64,000 nt of DNA, from contig NZ_FMZS01000006.1 in the NCBI RefSeq assembly GCF_900101265.1, positions 310,001 through 374,000 of the forward strand. The letters run 5' to 3'. A program made the position numbers and the translations under genes. The notes under the pieces are model-generated. The model saw nothing but the letters and a program-made list of their open reading frames with translations. It ran no database searches and had not been told where the DNA came from. Numbering within the stretch: the stretch's first letter is position 1; each line of letters starts with the position of its first letter. The stretch is from Massilia sp. PDC64. Lineage in GTDB: Bacteria > Pseudomonadota > Gammaproteobacteria > Burkholderiales > Burkholderiaceae_D. Shown one piece after another: positions 25,423 through 35,629 of the stretch.

Positions 25423-25683
25423 TTACTTGCGCGGGGCAGGCTGCTGGCTGTTGGCGGCCTGCTGCTGTGCCTGCGCTTGTCGCTGCTGTTCCTTCTCCTG
25501 TTTCTTGGCCATGTGATGGCCGATGGCGCAGCCGGCGGCAGCGCCCAGCAGGCCGTGCTTGCCCGCCACGTGTCCGCCGACGCCGCCGACGATGGCGCCT
25601 TTCGCGCAGCTGGGTTTGGCATAGGCGGCGCCCGTCGAGGCGAGCGACAGCATCAGGGTTGCGGCGATCAGTTTGGTGTTCAT
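25423..25683 (-). CDS. Small exported glycine-zipper protein
   Basis: An 86-residue protein with a signal peptide (1-22, LSLASTGAAYA). The short mature part has a glycine-zipper-like membrane segment (AIVGGVGGHVAGKHGLLGAAAG) and then a Gln/Ala-rich hydrophilic tail (KKQEKEQQRQAQAQQQAA). Such proteins resemble the glycine-zipper 2TM group, often outer-membrane associated, with unknown roles. The start at 25683 has GGAGGACGT directly upstream, which decides it over the ATG at 25704. It converges on the YecD-like gene. Confidence 0.72.
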   Translation of the reverse strand: MNTKLIAATLMLSLASTGAAYAKPSCAKGAIVGGVGGHVAGKHGLLGAAAGCAIGHHMAKKQEKEQQRQAQAQQQAANSQQPAPRK

Positions 25684-25799
25684 ACGTCCTCCATGGTTAT
25701 GCAATCAACGGCTGGATGCCGTCCATGGATGACAGTCTGACCGCGGCCGCGCCGGTTGAATGTTCGCCAGATCACCGTTGCGGCCGTTCGTAATGTGCG

Positions 25800-26798
<999 letters not shown>

Positions 26799-26901
26799 CG
26801 CTTCATGATACGCCGATCGAATTTTTCGCGTGCGCCACGGTCCGGAACGGCATATGATGGTCTGTTGAACAATGTCTCCACGGCATCTTCTTTTGTCCAT
26901 C

Positions 26902-28101
26902 ATGCGTATTTACCTGCTTTCCTGCATCGCCGTCCTGGCCGCCGGCTGCACCGTGCCGGGCGGGGCGCCACGCGTGCCCGCGGCCGACGTTCCCCGGCTG
27001 GACGTGCGCCGCTTCCCGCAGATCGACGCCGCCATTATCGGGGCCATCGACGCCCGCAAGCTGCCCGGCGCCGTGTTCCACCTGGAGCACGCCGACGCCG
27101 TCTACGAACGCGCCTACGGCCGCCTGACGTACGACCCGGACGCCGCACCCGTCACGACGGCGACGACGTTCGACGCCGCGTCGCTGACGAAGGTGCTGGC
27201 GACGGCACCGTCCGTGCTGATCCTGGCGGAGCAGGGGCGTATCGGCCTGGACGACAGGCTCGTCAAATACTTTCCGGAATGCGCGAACGGCGGCAAGGAA
27301 ACGATCACGATCCGGCAATTGCTCACGCACAGTTCGGGGCTGCCCGCGGGATTGCCGGCAACCCCTGGGTGGAAAGGCCGGGTGGCCGCGCACAAGCTCG
27401 CGTGCGAGCAGGTCGTCACGCACGCGCCGGGCACGTTCTTCCGGTATTCCGACATCAATTACGTGCTGCTGGGCCAGGTCGTCGAAAAGGTCACGGGCAC
27501 GCCGCTGGACGATTACGCGCAGTCCCACATCTACGCGCCGCTGGGCATGCGCGACACGGGCTATCTGCCATTGCGCCGCGTGGATGCCGCGGCCATCGCG
27601 CCGACCCAGGTGGGCAGCGAGGCGGGCAAGGGCGCGCACGGCGATCTCGATCCGGGACAGGTGCTGCGCGGCGTCGTACACGACCCGACGGCACGCCGCA
27701 TGGGCGGCGTGGCGGGCTCGGCCGGCGTGTTCACGACCGTCGGCGACGTGGCGCGCTTTGGCCGCATGCTGCTGGCGGGCGGCGTGCTGGACGGCGTACG
27801 CATCCTGAGCCCGGACAGCGTGCGCCTGCTGACGACGGTGCAATCGCCCCCTGGCCTGGCTTCGCGCGGCCTCGGCATGGACATCGACTCGCCGTACGCG
27901 AAGCGTCCGCGCGGGACCGTGTACCCCGTCGGTAGCTATGGCCACACGGGGTTCACGGGCTGCATCCTGTGGGTGGATCCGCAGTCGAAGTCGTTCTACG
28001 TGTTCCTGTCCAATCGGGTCTATCCGGACGACAAGAGCAACATCCTTGATCTGTACACGCGGATGGGCACGCTTGCGGCGCAGGCGGCCGGGGCAGGCTA
28101 G
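26902..28101 (+). CDS. Beta-lactamase/class C-like serine hydrolase, lipoprotein
   Basis: A penicillin-binding-protein-fold hydrolase of 399 residues. The N-terminus [16 protein letters not shown] is a lipoprotein signal. The nucleophile is Ser94 in SLTK, the second motif is Tyr182-Ser-Asp in FRYSDINY, and the third is HTG in GHTGFTG. This set marks class C beta-lactamase-related esterases and peptidases, most of which are not resistance enzymes. I prefer the ATG at 26902 because the lipobox then sits at normal length; the ATG at 26872 adds ten residues. A good terminator follows at 28131. No regulator of the AmpR type is adjacent, so a resistance role is not suggested. Confidence 0.86.
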   Translation: MRIYLLSCIAVLAAGCTVPGGAPRVPAADVPRLDVRRFPQIDAAIIGAIDARKLPGAVFHLEHADAVYERAYGRLTYDPDAAPVTTATTFDAASLTKVLATAPSVLILAEQGRIGLDDRLVKYFPECANGGKETITIRQLLTHSSGLPAGLPATPGWKGRVAAHKLACEQVVTHAPGTFFRYSDINYVLLGQVVEKVTGTPLDDYAQSHIYAPLGMRDTGYLPLRRVDAAAIAPTQVGSEAGKGAHGDLDPGQVLRGVVHDPTARRMGGVAGSAGVFTTVGDVARFGRMLLAGGVLDGVRILSPDSVRLLTTVQSPPGLASRGLGMDIDSPYAKRPRGTVYPVGSYGHTGFTGCILWVDPQSKSFYVFLSNRVYPDDKSNILDLYTRMGTLAAQAAGAG

Positions 28102-28130
28102 GCCTAGCGGAACGCCCCGGTTTCCCTCTG

Positions 28131-28158
28131 AAACGGCCCTTTTTCGGGCCGTTTTTTT
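28131..28158 (+). terminator. Rho-independent terminator after the serine hydrolase
   Basis: A perfect nine-base stem (aaacggccc with gggccgttt) around a six-base loop, running into seven consecutive T. It lies 30 bases after the hydrolase stop and ends that transcription unit. Confidence 0.88.
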
Positions 28159-28278
28159 GTTGCCGCGAGGCTAACGCGCGCACCCTTCACGGCGATGTCT
28201 TTAAACTCCGCCTCCACAGTATCTCATTGATATTGCAGAGCTTTTTTTGCCCCTAATCCATTCTCTGAGGAGAGCGAT

Positions 28279-29016
28279 ATGAAAATGAATAAGTTACTGA
28301 AGGGCCTGTTGGGTGCTGCCGTGACGGTGGCGATGTTCGGTACGATGAACGCGCAGGCGCAAACCGGCTCGTCGTCGGGCAGCAGCGCGACTGCGCAGGA
28401 TCAGTCGACGTCGGGCAGCTCGACCACCAAGAAACACAGCAAGAAGAAATCGCACAAGAAGAGCGGCAGCTCGAGCAGCGGTTCGAGCGGCAGCAGCGGC
28501 TCGTCCGGCAGCGGTTCGAGCATGGGCGGCACCAGCGGCTCGTCGTCGAGCGGTAGCCAGGATACCCAGGGTACCTCGGGCACGTCCGGTACGTCCGGTA
28601 CGTCCGGTACGTCCGGCTCCTCGGGCAGCATGGGCACCGGCACCTCGGGCGGTTCGAGCGGCGCCACCGGCACCGGTACGGGCACCAGCGGCTCCAGCGG
28701 CACTTCGGGCACCGGCGGTACGTCGGGCTCCAGCGGTACCTCGGGCACCAGCGGCACCTCGGGCACTGGCCTGGGCACGGGCTCTTCGGGCTCGAGCGGC
28801 GCCACCGGCACCACCGGTTCCGGCTCGTCGGGCACCAGCGGCATGAGCGGCAGCACCGGCGCCAGCGGCACCGGCCTGTCCGGTTCGAGCGGCATGAGCG
28901 GCACGGGCTCCGGTTCGGGCACGGGTACCAGCGCCACCGGCACCGGCGCGGCCGGCACCGGCACCAGCTCCAGCACGACCAGCGGCAGCCAGGGCACCGG
29001 CAGCCGCGGCTACTGA
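28279..29016 (+). CDS. Exported low-complexity Gly/Ser/Thr-rich protein
   Basis: A 245-residue protein with a signal peptide (about 1-28, ending MNAQAQ). A lysine/histidine cluster follows (51-61, KKHSKKKSHKK), then roughly 180 residues composed almost only of Gly, Ser and Thr with a few Ala, Met and Leu, in tripeptide-like GTS/GSS runs. No cysteine or globular domain is seen. The gene has a strong GAGGAGAG site and is bounded by terminators on both sides, so it is a single-gene unit. I recognise no family. The composition recalls flexible linkers, matrix or silk-like sequences; the function is unknown. It is not a PEP-CTERM or LPXTG protein. Confidence 0.75.
   Translation: MKMNKLLKGLLGAAVTVAMFGTMNAQAQTGSSSGSSATAQDQSTSGSSTTKKHSKKKSHKKSGSSSSGSSGSSGSSGSGSSMGGTSGSSSSGSQDTQGTSGTSGTSGTSGTSGSSGSMGTGTSGGSSGATGTGTGTSGSSGTSGTGGTSGSSGTSGTSGTSGTGLGTGSSGSSGATGTTGSGSSGTSGMSGSTGASGTGLSGSSGMSGTGSGSGTGTSATGTGAAGTGTSSSTTSGSQGTGSRGY
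28582..28617 (+). repeat. Four 9-bp tandem repeats coding Thr-Ser-Gly
   Basis: Four head-to-tail copies of acgtccggt (the last differing in its final base), in frame and encoding Thr-Ser-Gly each. They are the most regular part of the low-complexity gene and a likely site of length change by slippage. Confidence 0.85.
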
Positions 29017-29034
29017 TCCCTACGCTCCACAATG

Positions 29035-29068
29035 AAAAGCGCCAGCCTTCGGGTTGGCGTTTTTTTTG
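29035..29068 (+). terminator. Rho-independent terminator after the Gly/Ser/Thr-rich gene
   Basis: An eight-pair stem (cgccagcc with ggttggcg, one G-T pair) closed by a stable ttcg loop, preceded by an A-run and followed by eight T. Confidence 0.88.
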
Positions 29069-29154
29069 CTGCCTTTACCTCGTCATTGGTATAACATCAT
29101 TTCCTAAGAAAAAATGAAAAGCGCAAACATCTGCGCCAACGACGACGAGGAAAG

Positions 29155-31125
29155 ATGATGGAGACGACGAAGACGGCCGCACGCCTGTTGGCGCTCGCGG
29201 CGGCAAGCGCCTGCTTGCCGGGGCAGGCGGCAGAACTGGGCCTGGCCCGTATTTTTTCCGACCACGCGGTCTTGCAGCGCGACCAGCCCATCGCCGTGTG
29301 GGGCACGGCCGGCGCCGGCAGCAAGGTGAGCGTCACCTTGGGCGGCCGCACCGCGACCGGCACCGCCGATGCCCACGGCAAGTGGAAGGCGCAATTGTCG
29401 CCGCAGCCGGCCGGCGGACCCTACACGCTGACGGTCGCATCAAGCGGCCAGACGGTCAGCCGCAGCGACATCCTCGTGGGCGACGTCTACCTGTGCTCGG
29501 GCCAGTCGAACATGGAATTCGCCGTGCACAACTCGACCAACGCGTGGTCGACGACGATGACGGCGGCCAACGACAGGATCCGCTTCCTGAACGTGGAAAA
29601 GAACAGCACGGCGGCGCCGCAGGATGAGCTCAAGGGGCCGGTCGCGTGGAAGGTCGCGGGGCCGGACACCATCGGCGACGCCTCCGCCGTCTGCTACTAC
29701 ATGGCGCGCTCGCTGCAGGGCAGTTACAAGATCCCGGTCGGCCTCGTCAACGCGAGCTGGGGCGGCACGACGATCCAGGGCTGGATCGGTGCGGAATCGC
29801 TGCGCACTGTCCCCGCCTACACGGCCGGCGTCGACGCCGTCAGGCAGTACGGCGCCGATCCGGTGGCCGGCATGCGCGCCGAGGACGCCCGCAACGAGGC
29901 ATGGTGGACGGCGCACGACCCGGCCGCCAGCGCGCAGCGCGCCTGGATCGCGCCGGATTTCGACGACAGCGCCTGGCCCACCGTCACCCCGACCGGATCG
30001 TGGAAGGACAGCGGCGTGGCCGGCTTCAAGGACTTCGACGGCGTCGCCTGGTATCGCACGACCGTGACCCTGACGGAAGCGCAGGCCAAGGCCGCGAACG
30101 CGGTGCACCTGGGCCCCGTCGACACGTACGACACGACGTGGATCAACGGCGTGCGCGTGGGCGGCATCAGCACGGGGTGGATGTGGCGCGACTACGACGT
30201 GCCGGCCGGCGTGTTCAAGCCGGGCCGTAACGTGATCGCCATGCGCGTGCTGAGCGGCGGGCAGGGCGGCGGCCTGTCGGGGCCGGTGGACAAGCGCAGC
30301 ATCGGCCTCGCGGACGGCCAGGCGATCCCGCTGCCGGCCGCGTGGAAGGTCCAGCGCGGCGGCGCCATGAAAGGCCAGTCCGTGCCGCCCGCGCCATGGT
30401 CCGTGCCGACGAGCCTGACCACGCTGTACAACGGCATGATCGCGCCGCTGGTCGGCTATAAATTCAAGCTGGCGGCGTGGTACCAGGGCGAATCGAACGC
30501 CGGTGCGGCGCAGGAATACCGCACCTTGTTGCCGCTCCTGATGCGCGACTGGCGCCAGCGCTTCGGCCAGCCGACACTCCCATTCTTTATCGTGCAACTG
30601 ACGTCGTACGGGTCGCCGGCGAAGACGCCCGGCCAGTCCGGCTGGGCCGAGCTGCGCGACGCGCAGGCGACCACGGTGGCGAACGATCCGCACGCGGGCC
30701 TGGCCGTCACGATCGACGTGGGCGACCGCTTCGACATCCACCCGACCCAGAAGACGCTCGTCGGCGAACGCCTCGCACGCGCGGCGCGCGCCGTCGCGTA
30801 CGGCGAAAAGACGATCCCGGGCAGTCCGACGGCCGTGTCGGCGCAGCGCAAGGGCGGCGACATCGTCGTGACGTTCAAGGACACGGGCGGCGGCCTGGCG
30901 ACGTATTCGTCCGACCGTGCCAACGCGTTCGAGGTGTGCGCGGGCACGACGTGCCGCTATGCGGAAGCGCGCGTGGCCGGCGAGGGGAGTAACAGCGTCG
31001 TCCTGGCCGGCGCCGGCACGCCGGACGTCACGCGCGTGCGCTACGCGTGGGCCGACGCGCCGTTCGTGAACCTGTTCGGCGCGGACGACCTGCCGGTGGC
31101 GCCGTTCCAGATGGACGTCAAGTAG
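29155..31125 (+). CDS. Sialate O-acetylesterase-like SGNH esterase, exported
   Basis: A 656-residue enzyme with a signal peptide (about 1-25, ACLPGQAAE). The esterase core shows the nucleophile motif YLCSGQSNMEF near residue 118, VNASWGGTTIQGWIG (oxyanion Gly), AWYQGESNAG, and DIHPTQK near the end of the catalytic part (Asp/His). A jelly-roll-like insert (about 245-385, WYRTTVTLTEAQAKAAN) lies between these motifs, as in sialate O-acetylesterase/DUF303 family members. The enzyme probably deacetylates sugars from glycans outside the cytoplasm; sialic acid as the natural substrate is not shown. GAGGAAAG precedes a double ATG at 29155/29158. Confidence 0.87.
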   Translation: MMETTKTAARLLALAAASACLPGQAAELGLARIFSDHAVLQRDQPIAVWGTAGAGSKVSVTLGGRTATGTADAHGKWKAQLSPQPAGGPYTLTVASSGQTVSRSDILVGDVYLCSGQSNMEFAVHNSTNAWSTTMTAANDRIRFLNVEKNSTAAPQDELKGPVAWKVAGPDTIGDASAVCYYMARSLQGSYKIPVGLVNASWGGTTIQGWIGAESLRTVPAYTAGVDAVRQYGADPVAGMRAEDARNEAWWTAHDPAASAQRAWIAPDFDDSAWPTVTPTGSWKDSGVAGFKDFDGVAWYRTTVTLTEAQAKAANAVHLGPVDTYDTTWINGVRVGGISTGWMWRDYDVPAGVFKPGRNVIAMRVLSGGQGGGLSGPVDKRSIGLADGQAIPLPAAWKVQRGGAMKGQSVPPAPWSVPTSLTTLYNGMIAPLVGYKFKLAAWYQGESNAGAAQEYRTLLPLLMRDWRQRFGQPTLPFFIVQLTSYGSPAKTPGQSGWAELRDAQATTVANDPHAGLAVTIDVGDRFDIHPTQKTLVGERLARAARAVAYGEKTIPGSPTAVSAQRKGGDIVVTFKDTGGGLATYSSDRANAFEVCAGTTCRYAEARVAGEGSNSVVLAGAGTPDVTRVRYAWADAPFVNLFGADDLPVAPFQMDVK

Positions 31126-31219
31126 CAGGCGCGCGACACGCGCAATCGTGCGCGGGACAGGCGTACCCGGCCGGCATAAGATGGCCGGGTACGTTGAACT
31201 TCGCACGAGGAGCGTGACG

Positions 31220-31957
31220 ATGAGGATTCGACCCGCATTGGCCTGTGCACTGCTGCTGGGCGTTGCGGCGCCCGCGCTGGCGCAGCAGCACGCGGCGACG
31301 GGCGCCGCGACCGTCAGCCTGTCCGGTTACGTGCTGACGGATCTCGATCCGGACGACGGCATCGCGCCGTCGGTTGTCTTCGACCGCGCGGGAGAAAGCG
31401 GCGGCAGCAGTATCTGGGCCTGGACGGACGGTACGACCGGTCCGGCGCTCGCCGAAGCGGGCCTGGGCGCGGACGGCACGAGCGCGGCCGCCGTGGCGGA
31501 TGCGTCGGCGCAGTCCGGCGTCGCGGGGCGCACGGCCACGGCCGGCACCTGGGCCGATGGACCACGGCGCACGGCGACTTATGCCGGCTACACCGACAGC
31601 TTCGTGCTGTCGCCGCATACCCGTCTCACGCTGACGTTCGCGGGCACGACCGAAGGCGCGCGCACGGAAGACTGGTGGTCGAACGGCATGATCGACCTGA
31701 CGGTCATGATCGCGCACGATGCACGCGGCTTCGCGTCGTACCAGAGCTGGGGCTGGAATTCCGACTATCCGGGTCCCGGACCCGAGATCGTGTTCGACGT
31801 GGCGACGGGCGACGCCGCCAGCGACGGTTACTTCGCCGTGACGGCCAGCGCCAGCGTGCTGCCGCTCGCGGCGCCGCCCGTGCCGGAGCCGGGCGGTATG
31901 GCGATGCTGATGGCCGGCGTGCCGCTGTTGCTGCTGGCGCGGCGCCGGCGCTTGTGA
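31220..31957 (+). CDS. PEP-CTERM sorting-domain protein
   Basis: A 245-residue exported protein with a signal peptide (about 1-22, GVAAPALAQQ) and a C-terminal sorting signal: VPEPGG, a hydrophobic helix (MAMLMAGVPLLLLA) and a basic end (RRRRL). PEP-CTERM proteins are processed by an exosortase, usually in biofilm- or polysaccharide-producing Gram-negatives. The body is Ala/Gly/Thr-rich and beta-like (YTDSFVLSPHTRLTLTFAG). The start at 31220 follows GAGGAGCG; the longer frame has no site. No exosortase or EPS genes lie in this window. It converges on the CoA-transferase with two bases between stops. Confidence 0.88.
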   Translation: MRIRPALACALLLGVAAPALAQQHAATGAATVSLSGYVLTDLDPDDGIAPSVVFDRAGESGGSSIWAWTDGTTGPALAEAGLGADGTSAAAVADASAQSGVAGRTATAGTWADGPRRTATYAGYTDSFVLSPHTRLTLTFAGTTEGARTEDWWSNGMIDLTVMIAHDARGFASYQSWGWNSDYPGPGPEIVFDVATGDAASDGYFAVTASASVLPLAAPPVPEPGGMAMLMAGVPLLLLARRRRL

Positions 31958-31959
31958 CG

Positions 31960-33462
31960 TCAGGCCTCGAGCATCGAGCCCGTCGCGCCGTAGCGGGTGT
32001 GCCAGGAATAGGCCTTCTCCAGCACGTGCGGCGTCTGCCCGCCGCGCTGCTGCGCCTCCGCGACGTAGGTGCGCAGCATCGCCTTGTACGGTTCGGCCGT
32101 GCACTGTTCGATGATGACGTCGGCCCGCTCGCGCGGTGCGAGGCCGCGCAGGTCGGCGAGGCCCAGTTCCGTGACGATGATGTCGACGTCGTGCTCCGTG
32201 TGGTCGACGTGCGTCACCATCGGCACGATCGACGACACCTTGCCGCCCTTGGCCGTGGCCTTGGTCGCGAAGATGGACAGATACGCGTTGCGCGCGAAGT
32301 CGCCCGAGCCGCCGATCCCGTTCATCATGTGCGTGCCCAGCACGTGCGTCGAATTGATGTTGCCGTAGATGTCCGCTTCCAGCGCCGTGTTGATGGCGAT
32401 GATGCCGAGCCGGCGGATCACTTCCGGGTGATTGGACACTTCCTGCGGGCGCAGTACCAGTTTGTCGCGGTAGCGGTCGAACTCGCGGAACACCTGGCGG
32501 CTCTTTTCGGGCGACAGCGTGATCGACGAACCGGACGCGAAATCCAGCTTGCCGGCGTCGAACAGGTCGAACGTCGAATCCTGCAGCACTTCCGAATACA
32601 TCGTCAGGCGCTCGAACGGGCTGTCGGCAAAGCCGGCCAGCACCGCGTTGGCGATCGTGCCGATGCCGGCCTGCAGCGGCAGCAGTTCCTTCGTCAGGCG
32701 GCCCGCCTCGATTTCCTGCTCGAAGAAGCGGATCAGGTGGCCCGCGATGGCGGCCGTCTCCGCGTCCGGCGGCAGTACGGACGACGTCGAATCCGGCTGG
32801 TCGGACAGGACGATGGCGACGATCTTCTCGGGCGGGATGGCGATCCACGGCGTGCCCGCGCGGTCGTCGGCCGACATGATCGGGATCGGTTCGCGCAGCG
32901 GGCGCTTCTTCGGGATCCAGATGTCGTGCAGGCCTTCCAGGCCCGCCGGCTGGGCGAGGTTGATCTCGACGATCACCTTGTCGGCCAGGATCGCGAAGCT
33001 GGCGCTGTTGCCGACGGAGGTCGTCGGCACGACGGCGCCGTCTTCCGTGATCGCTACCGCTTCCACGATGGCCACGTCGACGGGCGCGATGTGGCGGCTG
33101 CGCAGCTGTTCGACGGTCTCGGACAAATGCTGGTCGATGTACATCACCTCGCCGCGGTTGATCGCCGCGCGCAGCACGGGGTCGACCTGGAACGGCATGC
33201 GGCGCGCCAGCGCGCCCGCTTCGGTGAGGCGTTTGTCGGTGTCGTTGCCGAGCGAGGCGCCCGTCATCAGCGTGATTTTCAGCGGCTCCGTGCGGGCACG
33301 CTCGGCCAGCGCGGCCGGCACGAGCTTGACGTCGCCCGCGCGGGTAAAGCCGCTCATGCCGACGGTCATGCCGTCCTTGATCCAGCGCGCGGCCTCCTGC
33401 GCGCTGGTGACGCGGCCGCGCAGCGACGCGCAGCGGATACGGTCCAGGTACTCTGTCTTCAT
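31960..33462 (-). CDS. Succinyl-CoA:acetate CoA-transferase/acetyl-CoA hydrolase family
   Basis: A 500-residue class I CoA-transferase. The family moves CoA between succinyl-CoA and acetate, linking acetate use to the TCA cycle. The catalytic glutamate is Glu291 in MYSEVLQDSTF. Other marks are DGMTVGMSGFTRAG at the N-terminus, YIDQHLSE, VPTTSVGNSASF, and GIGGSGDFARNAYLS near residue 370. Length and motif order match the AarC/ScpC-type succinate CoA-transferases. It starts 28 bases after the bestrophin gene's stop on the same strand and may be co-transcribed with it. Confidence 0.9.
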   Translation of the reverse strand: MKTEYLDRIRCASLRGRVTSAQEAARWIKDGMTVGMSGFTRAGDVKLVPAALAERARTEPLKITLMTGASLGNDTDKRLTEAGALARRMPFQVDPVLRAAINRGEVMYIDQHLSETVEQLRSRHIAPVDVAIVEAVAITEDGAVVPTTSVGNSASFAILADKVIVEINLAQPAGLEGLHDIWIPKKRPLREPIPIMSADDRAGTPWIAIPPEKIVAIVLSDQPDSTSSVLPPDAETAAIAGHLIRFFEQEIEAGRLTKELLPLQAGIGTIANAVLAGFADSPFERLTMYSEVLQDSTFDLFDAGKLDFASGSSITLSPEKSRQVFREFDRYRDKLVLRPQEVSNHPEVIRRLGIIAINTALEADIYGNINSTHVLGTHMMNGIGGSGDFARNAYLSIFATKATAKGGKVSSIVPMVTHVDHTEHDVDIIVTELGLADLRGLAPRERADVIIEQCTAEPYKAMLRTYVAEAQQRGGQTPHVLEKAYSWHTRYGATGSMLEA

Positions 33463-33490
33463 GTCTATCTCTGGTTGACTTCGGGTGGAA

Positions 33491-34423
33491 CTAGCTGAGC
33501 CGGTAGTTCTCCGGCAGCAGCGGGGGAGGCAGGTCGCGGTCGCCCAGGGCCGTGCGCAGGTCGATCTCGATCGTGCGGCACAGCGCCTCCAGCGGCAGGC
33601 CGTTGTCGGAGGCGCGGAAGGGTTCCTCGAGCTCGTCGCCGAGGGCGTCCAGGCCGAAGAACGTGTAGGCGACGATGGCGGAGACGAGGGGCGTCAGGTA
33701 GCCGATCGTGTCGACGAGGCCGAACGGCAGCAGGAAGCAATACAGGTAGGCCGTGCGGTGCAGCAGCAGGGTGTACGAGAACGGGATCGGCGTGCCGCGG
33801 ATGCGTTCGCAGGACGCGGCCACCGCCGTCATCGCGGAGAAGCTTGCGTCGATGGACGGCGCGAGGCAGGCGTCCAGGCGGCCCGTGCGCAGGCATTCTC
33901 CGAGGTCGGCGCCCATCTCCAGCATCAGCGCGTACGGCACGTTCGGGTGCGTGCGCACGCGTTCCCATTCGGCGAGGGCGATCCAGGGCGCGACGTCGGC
34001 GTTGCCGTCGGTGTCGCCGCGCAGCCGGTGGCGCAGCGCGTGCGCATACGCGATGGCGCGGCGGACGATGCGCAGGTGCGGGTCGTCGGCATCATGCCGT
34101 ACGCCGGGCGCGACGAGCGACAAGCACTGGCGCGCGAGGCTGCGGCTGCGCAGGATCAGTTCTCCCCACTGCTTGCGGCCTTCCCAGTAGCGGTCGTAGG
34201 CGGCGTTGTTACGGAAGCCGAGGAAGATCGCGAGGGGAAGGCCCATCAGCGTGAACGGCGTCGTCGTGAAATGCAGCTTGTGGTGGCCAAGCTCACCGTC
34301 GGTCCAGGTGACGATCACCGCCAGCAGCGTACTGACGGCGAGGTGCATCCAGATGCGCGGCAGGATCGACCCGCGCATGATGAAGAACAGCCGCAGGGCC
34401 GATGGGCGGTCGCGGACGATCAT
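33491..34423 (-). CDS. Bestrophin-family (UPF0187) membrane channel protein
   Basis: A 310-residue membrane protein of the bacterial bestrophin group, whose studied members form pentameric ion channels. Visible features are the N-terminal [19 protein letters not shown], helix 1-2 with [20 protein letters not shown], the conserved [12 protein letters not shown], and a C-terminal region with [14 protein letters not shown], which holds acidic residues typical of the family. Four membrane segments are likely. It is divergent from the aldo/keto reductase across 216 bases, and upstream of the CoA-transferase. Ion selectivity is unknown. Confidence 0.88.
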   Translation of the reverse strand: MIVRDRPSALRLFFIMRGSILPRIWMHLAVSTLLAVIVTWTDGELGHHKLHFTTTPFTLMGLPLAIFLGFRNNAAYDRYWEGRKQWGELILRSRSLARQCLSLVAPGVRHDADDPHLRIVRRAIAYAHALRHRLRGDTDGNADVAPWIALAEWERVRTHPNVPYALMLEMGADLGECLRTGRLDACLAPSIDASFSAMTAVAASCERIRGTPIPFSYTLLLHRTAYLYCFLLPFGLVDTIGYLTPLVSAIVAYTFFGLDALGDELEEPFRASDNGLPLEALCRTIEIDLRTALGDRDLPPPLLPENYRLS

Positions 34424-34639
34424 GTCCGCCTCCAGGCCCGGTCTTTCGTGACCCGGTCATTCAAGATGTGCATAAGAGGCATGGTCGCCTATTCTGGACT
34501 TCACACGAGGAAACGCCCAATTCACATTTCCCATGTCCGTCATGAAGGATGTGAATGCTTGCATGATCATAAACCTGTCGTGTGCCGCCGTCTCCGCGAA
34601 ACGGCTATCGTCACGCCCATCGATCGCACGGAGACCATC

Positions 34640-35629
34640 ATGAAGACACGTCAGCTGGGGAATGAAGGTTTGCACGTCTCGGCCATCGGCCTGGGCTGCA
34701 TGGGCATGAGCGATTTCTACGCCGACCGCGACGATGCCGAATCCATCGCGACCATCCACCGCGCCATCGACCTGGGCGTCACGCTGTTCGATACGGCCGA
34801 TATGTACGGCCCGCACACGAACGAGGAATTGCTGGGCCGCGCGATCCGCGGGCGGCGCGAGGGGCTCGTCATCGCCACCAAGTTCGGCGTCAAGAGGACG
34901 CCCGAGAATCCGGGCGATTTCGCCGTCTCCGGCCGGCCCGAGTACGTACGCGCCGCCTGCGAGGGCAGCCTCCGGCGCCTCGGCATCGACACGATCGACC
35001 TGTACTACCAGCATCGCGTCGACCCGGCCACACCCATCGAGGACACGATGGGCGCGCTGGCGGATCTCGTGCGCGCAGGGAAGGTGCGTTACGTGGGCCT
35101 CTCCGAGGCGTCCGTACAGACGATCGAGCGGGCCGTCAAAGTGCATCCGGTGACGGCGTTGCAAAGCGAGTACTCGCTGTGGACGAGAGACCCGGAAGAC
35201 GGCGTGCTGGACGCGTGCCGCCGCCACGGCATCGGCTTCGTGCCTTACAGCCCGCTGGGCCGCGGCTTCCTGACCGGCGAGATCCGCACGCCGGACGATT
35301 TCGCGCCGGACGACTATCGTCGCAACAGCCCGCGCTTCCAGGGCACGAACTTCGCGCAGAACATCGCCCTCGTCGACAAGGTGCGCGAACTGGCGCGCGA
35401 GGCGGGCTGCACGCCGGGCCAGCTGGCGCTCGCGTGGGTGCTGGCGCAGGGACCGGACATCGTGCCGATTCCCGGCACCAAGCGGCGCAAGTACCTCGAG
35501 GAGAACGTGGAAGCCGTCGACATCGACCTCGGACCGGCGCAGATGACGGAGCTGGAGGCGATCTTTCCGCGCGGGGCGGCGGCGGGGACGCGGTATCCGG
35601 AAGCGGCGATGGGGGCGGTCAACCGCTAG
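34640..35629 (+). CDS. Aldo/keto reductase
   Basis: An NADPH-dependent oxidoreductase of 329 residues. The tetrad is complete: Asp51 and Tyr56 in [11 protein letters not shown], Lys81 in IATKFGVK, and His125 in LYYQHRVDP. The nucleotide-binding end has [15 protein letters not shown]. The sequence is of the common AKR type resembling YajO/perakine reductase-like enzymes. The ATG at 34640 has GGAGACCATC directly upstream; the longer frame above it is antisense to the bestrophin gene. Its stop overlaps the opposing uvsE stop by four bases. Physiological substrate unknown. Confidence 0.92.
   Translation: MKTRQLGNEGLHVSAIGLGCMGMSDFYADRDDAESIATIHRAIDLGVTLFDTADMYGPHTNEELLGRAIRGRREGLVIATKFGVKRTPENPGDFAVSGRPEYVRAACEGSLRRLGIDTIDLYYQHRVDPATPIEDTMGALADLVRAGKVRYVGLSEASVQTIERAVKVHPVTALQSEYSLWTRDPEDGVLDACRRHGIGFVPYSPLGRGFLTGEIRTPDDFAPDDYRRNSPRFQGTNFAQNIALVDKVRELAREAGCTPGQLALAWVLAQGPDIVPIPGTKRRKYLEENVEAVDIDLGPAQMTELEAIFPRGAAAGTRYPEAAMGAVNR

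Noticed and set aside
26902-28101. Serine hydrolase as an AmpC-type resistance beta-lactamase
   Set aside because: Motifs fit the broad class C-related hydrolase group, but it has a lipoprotein signal, an HTG third motif and no AmpR-like regulator; resistance cannot be claimed.
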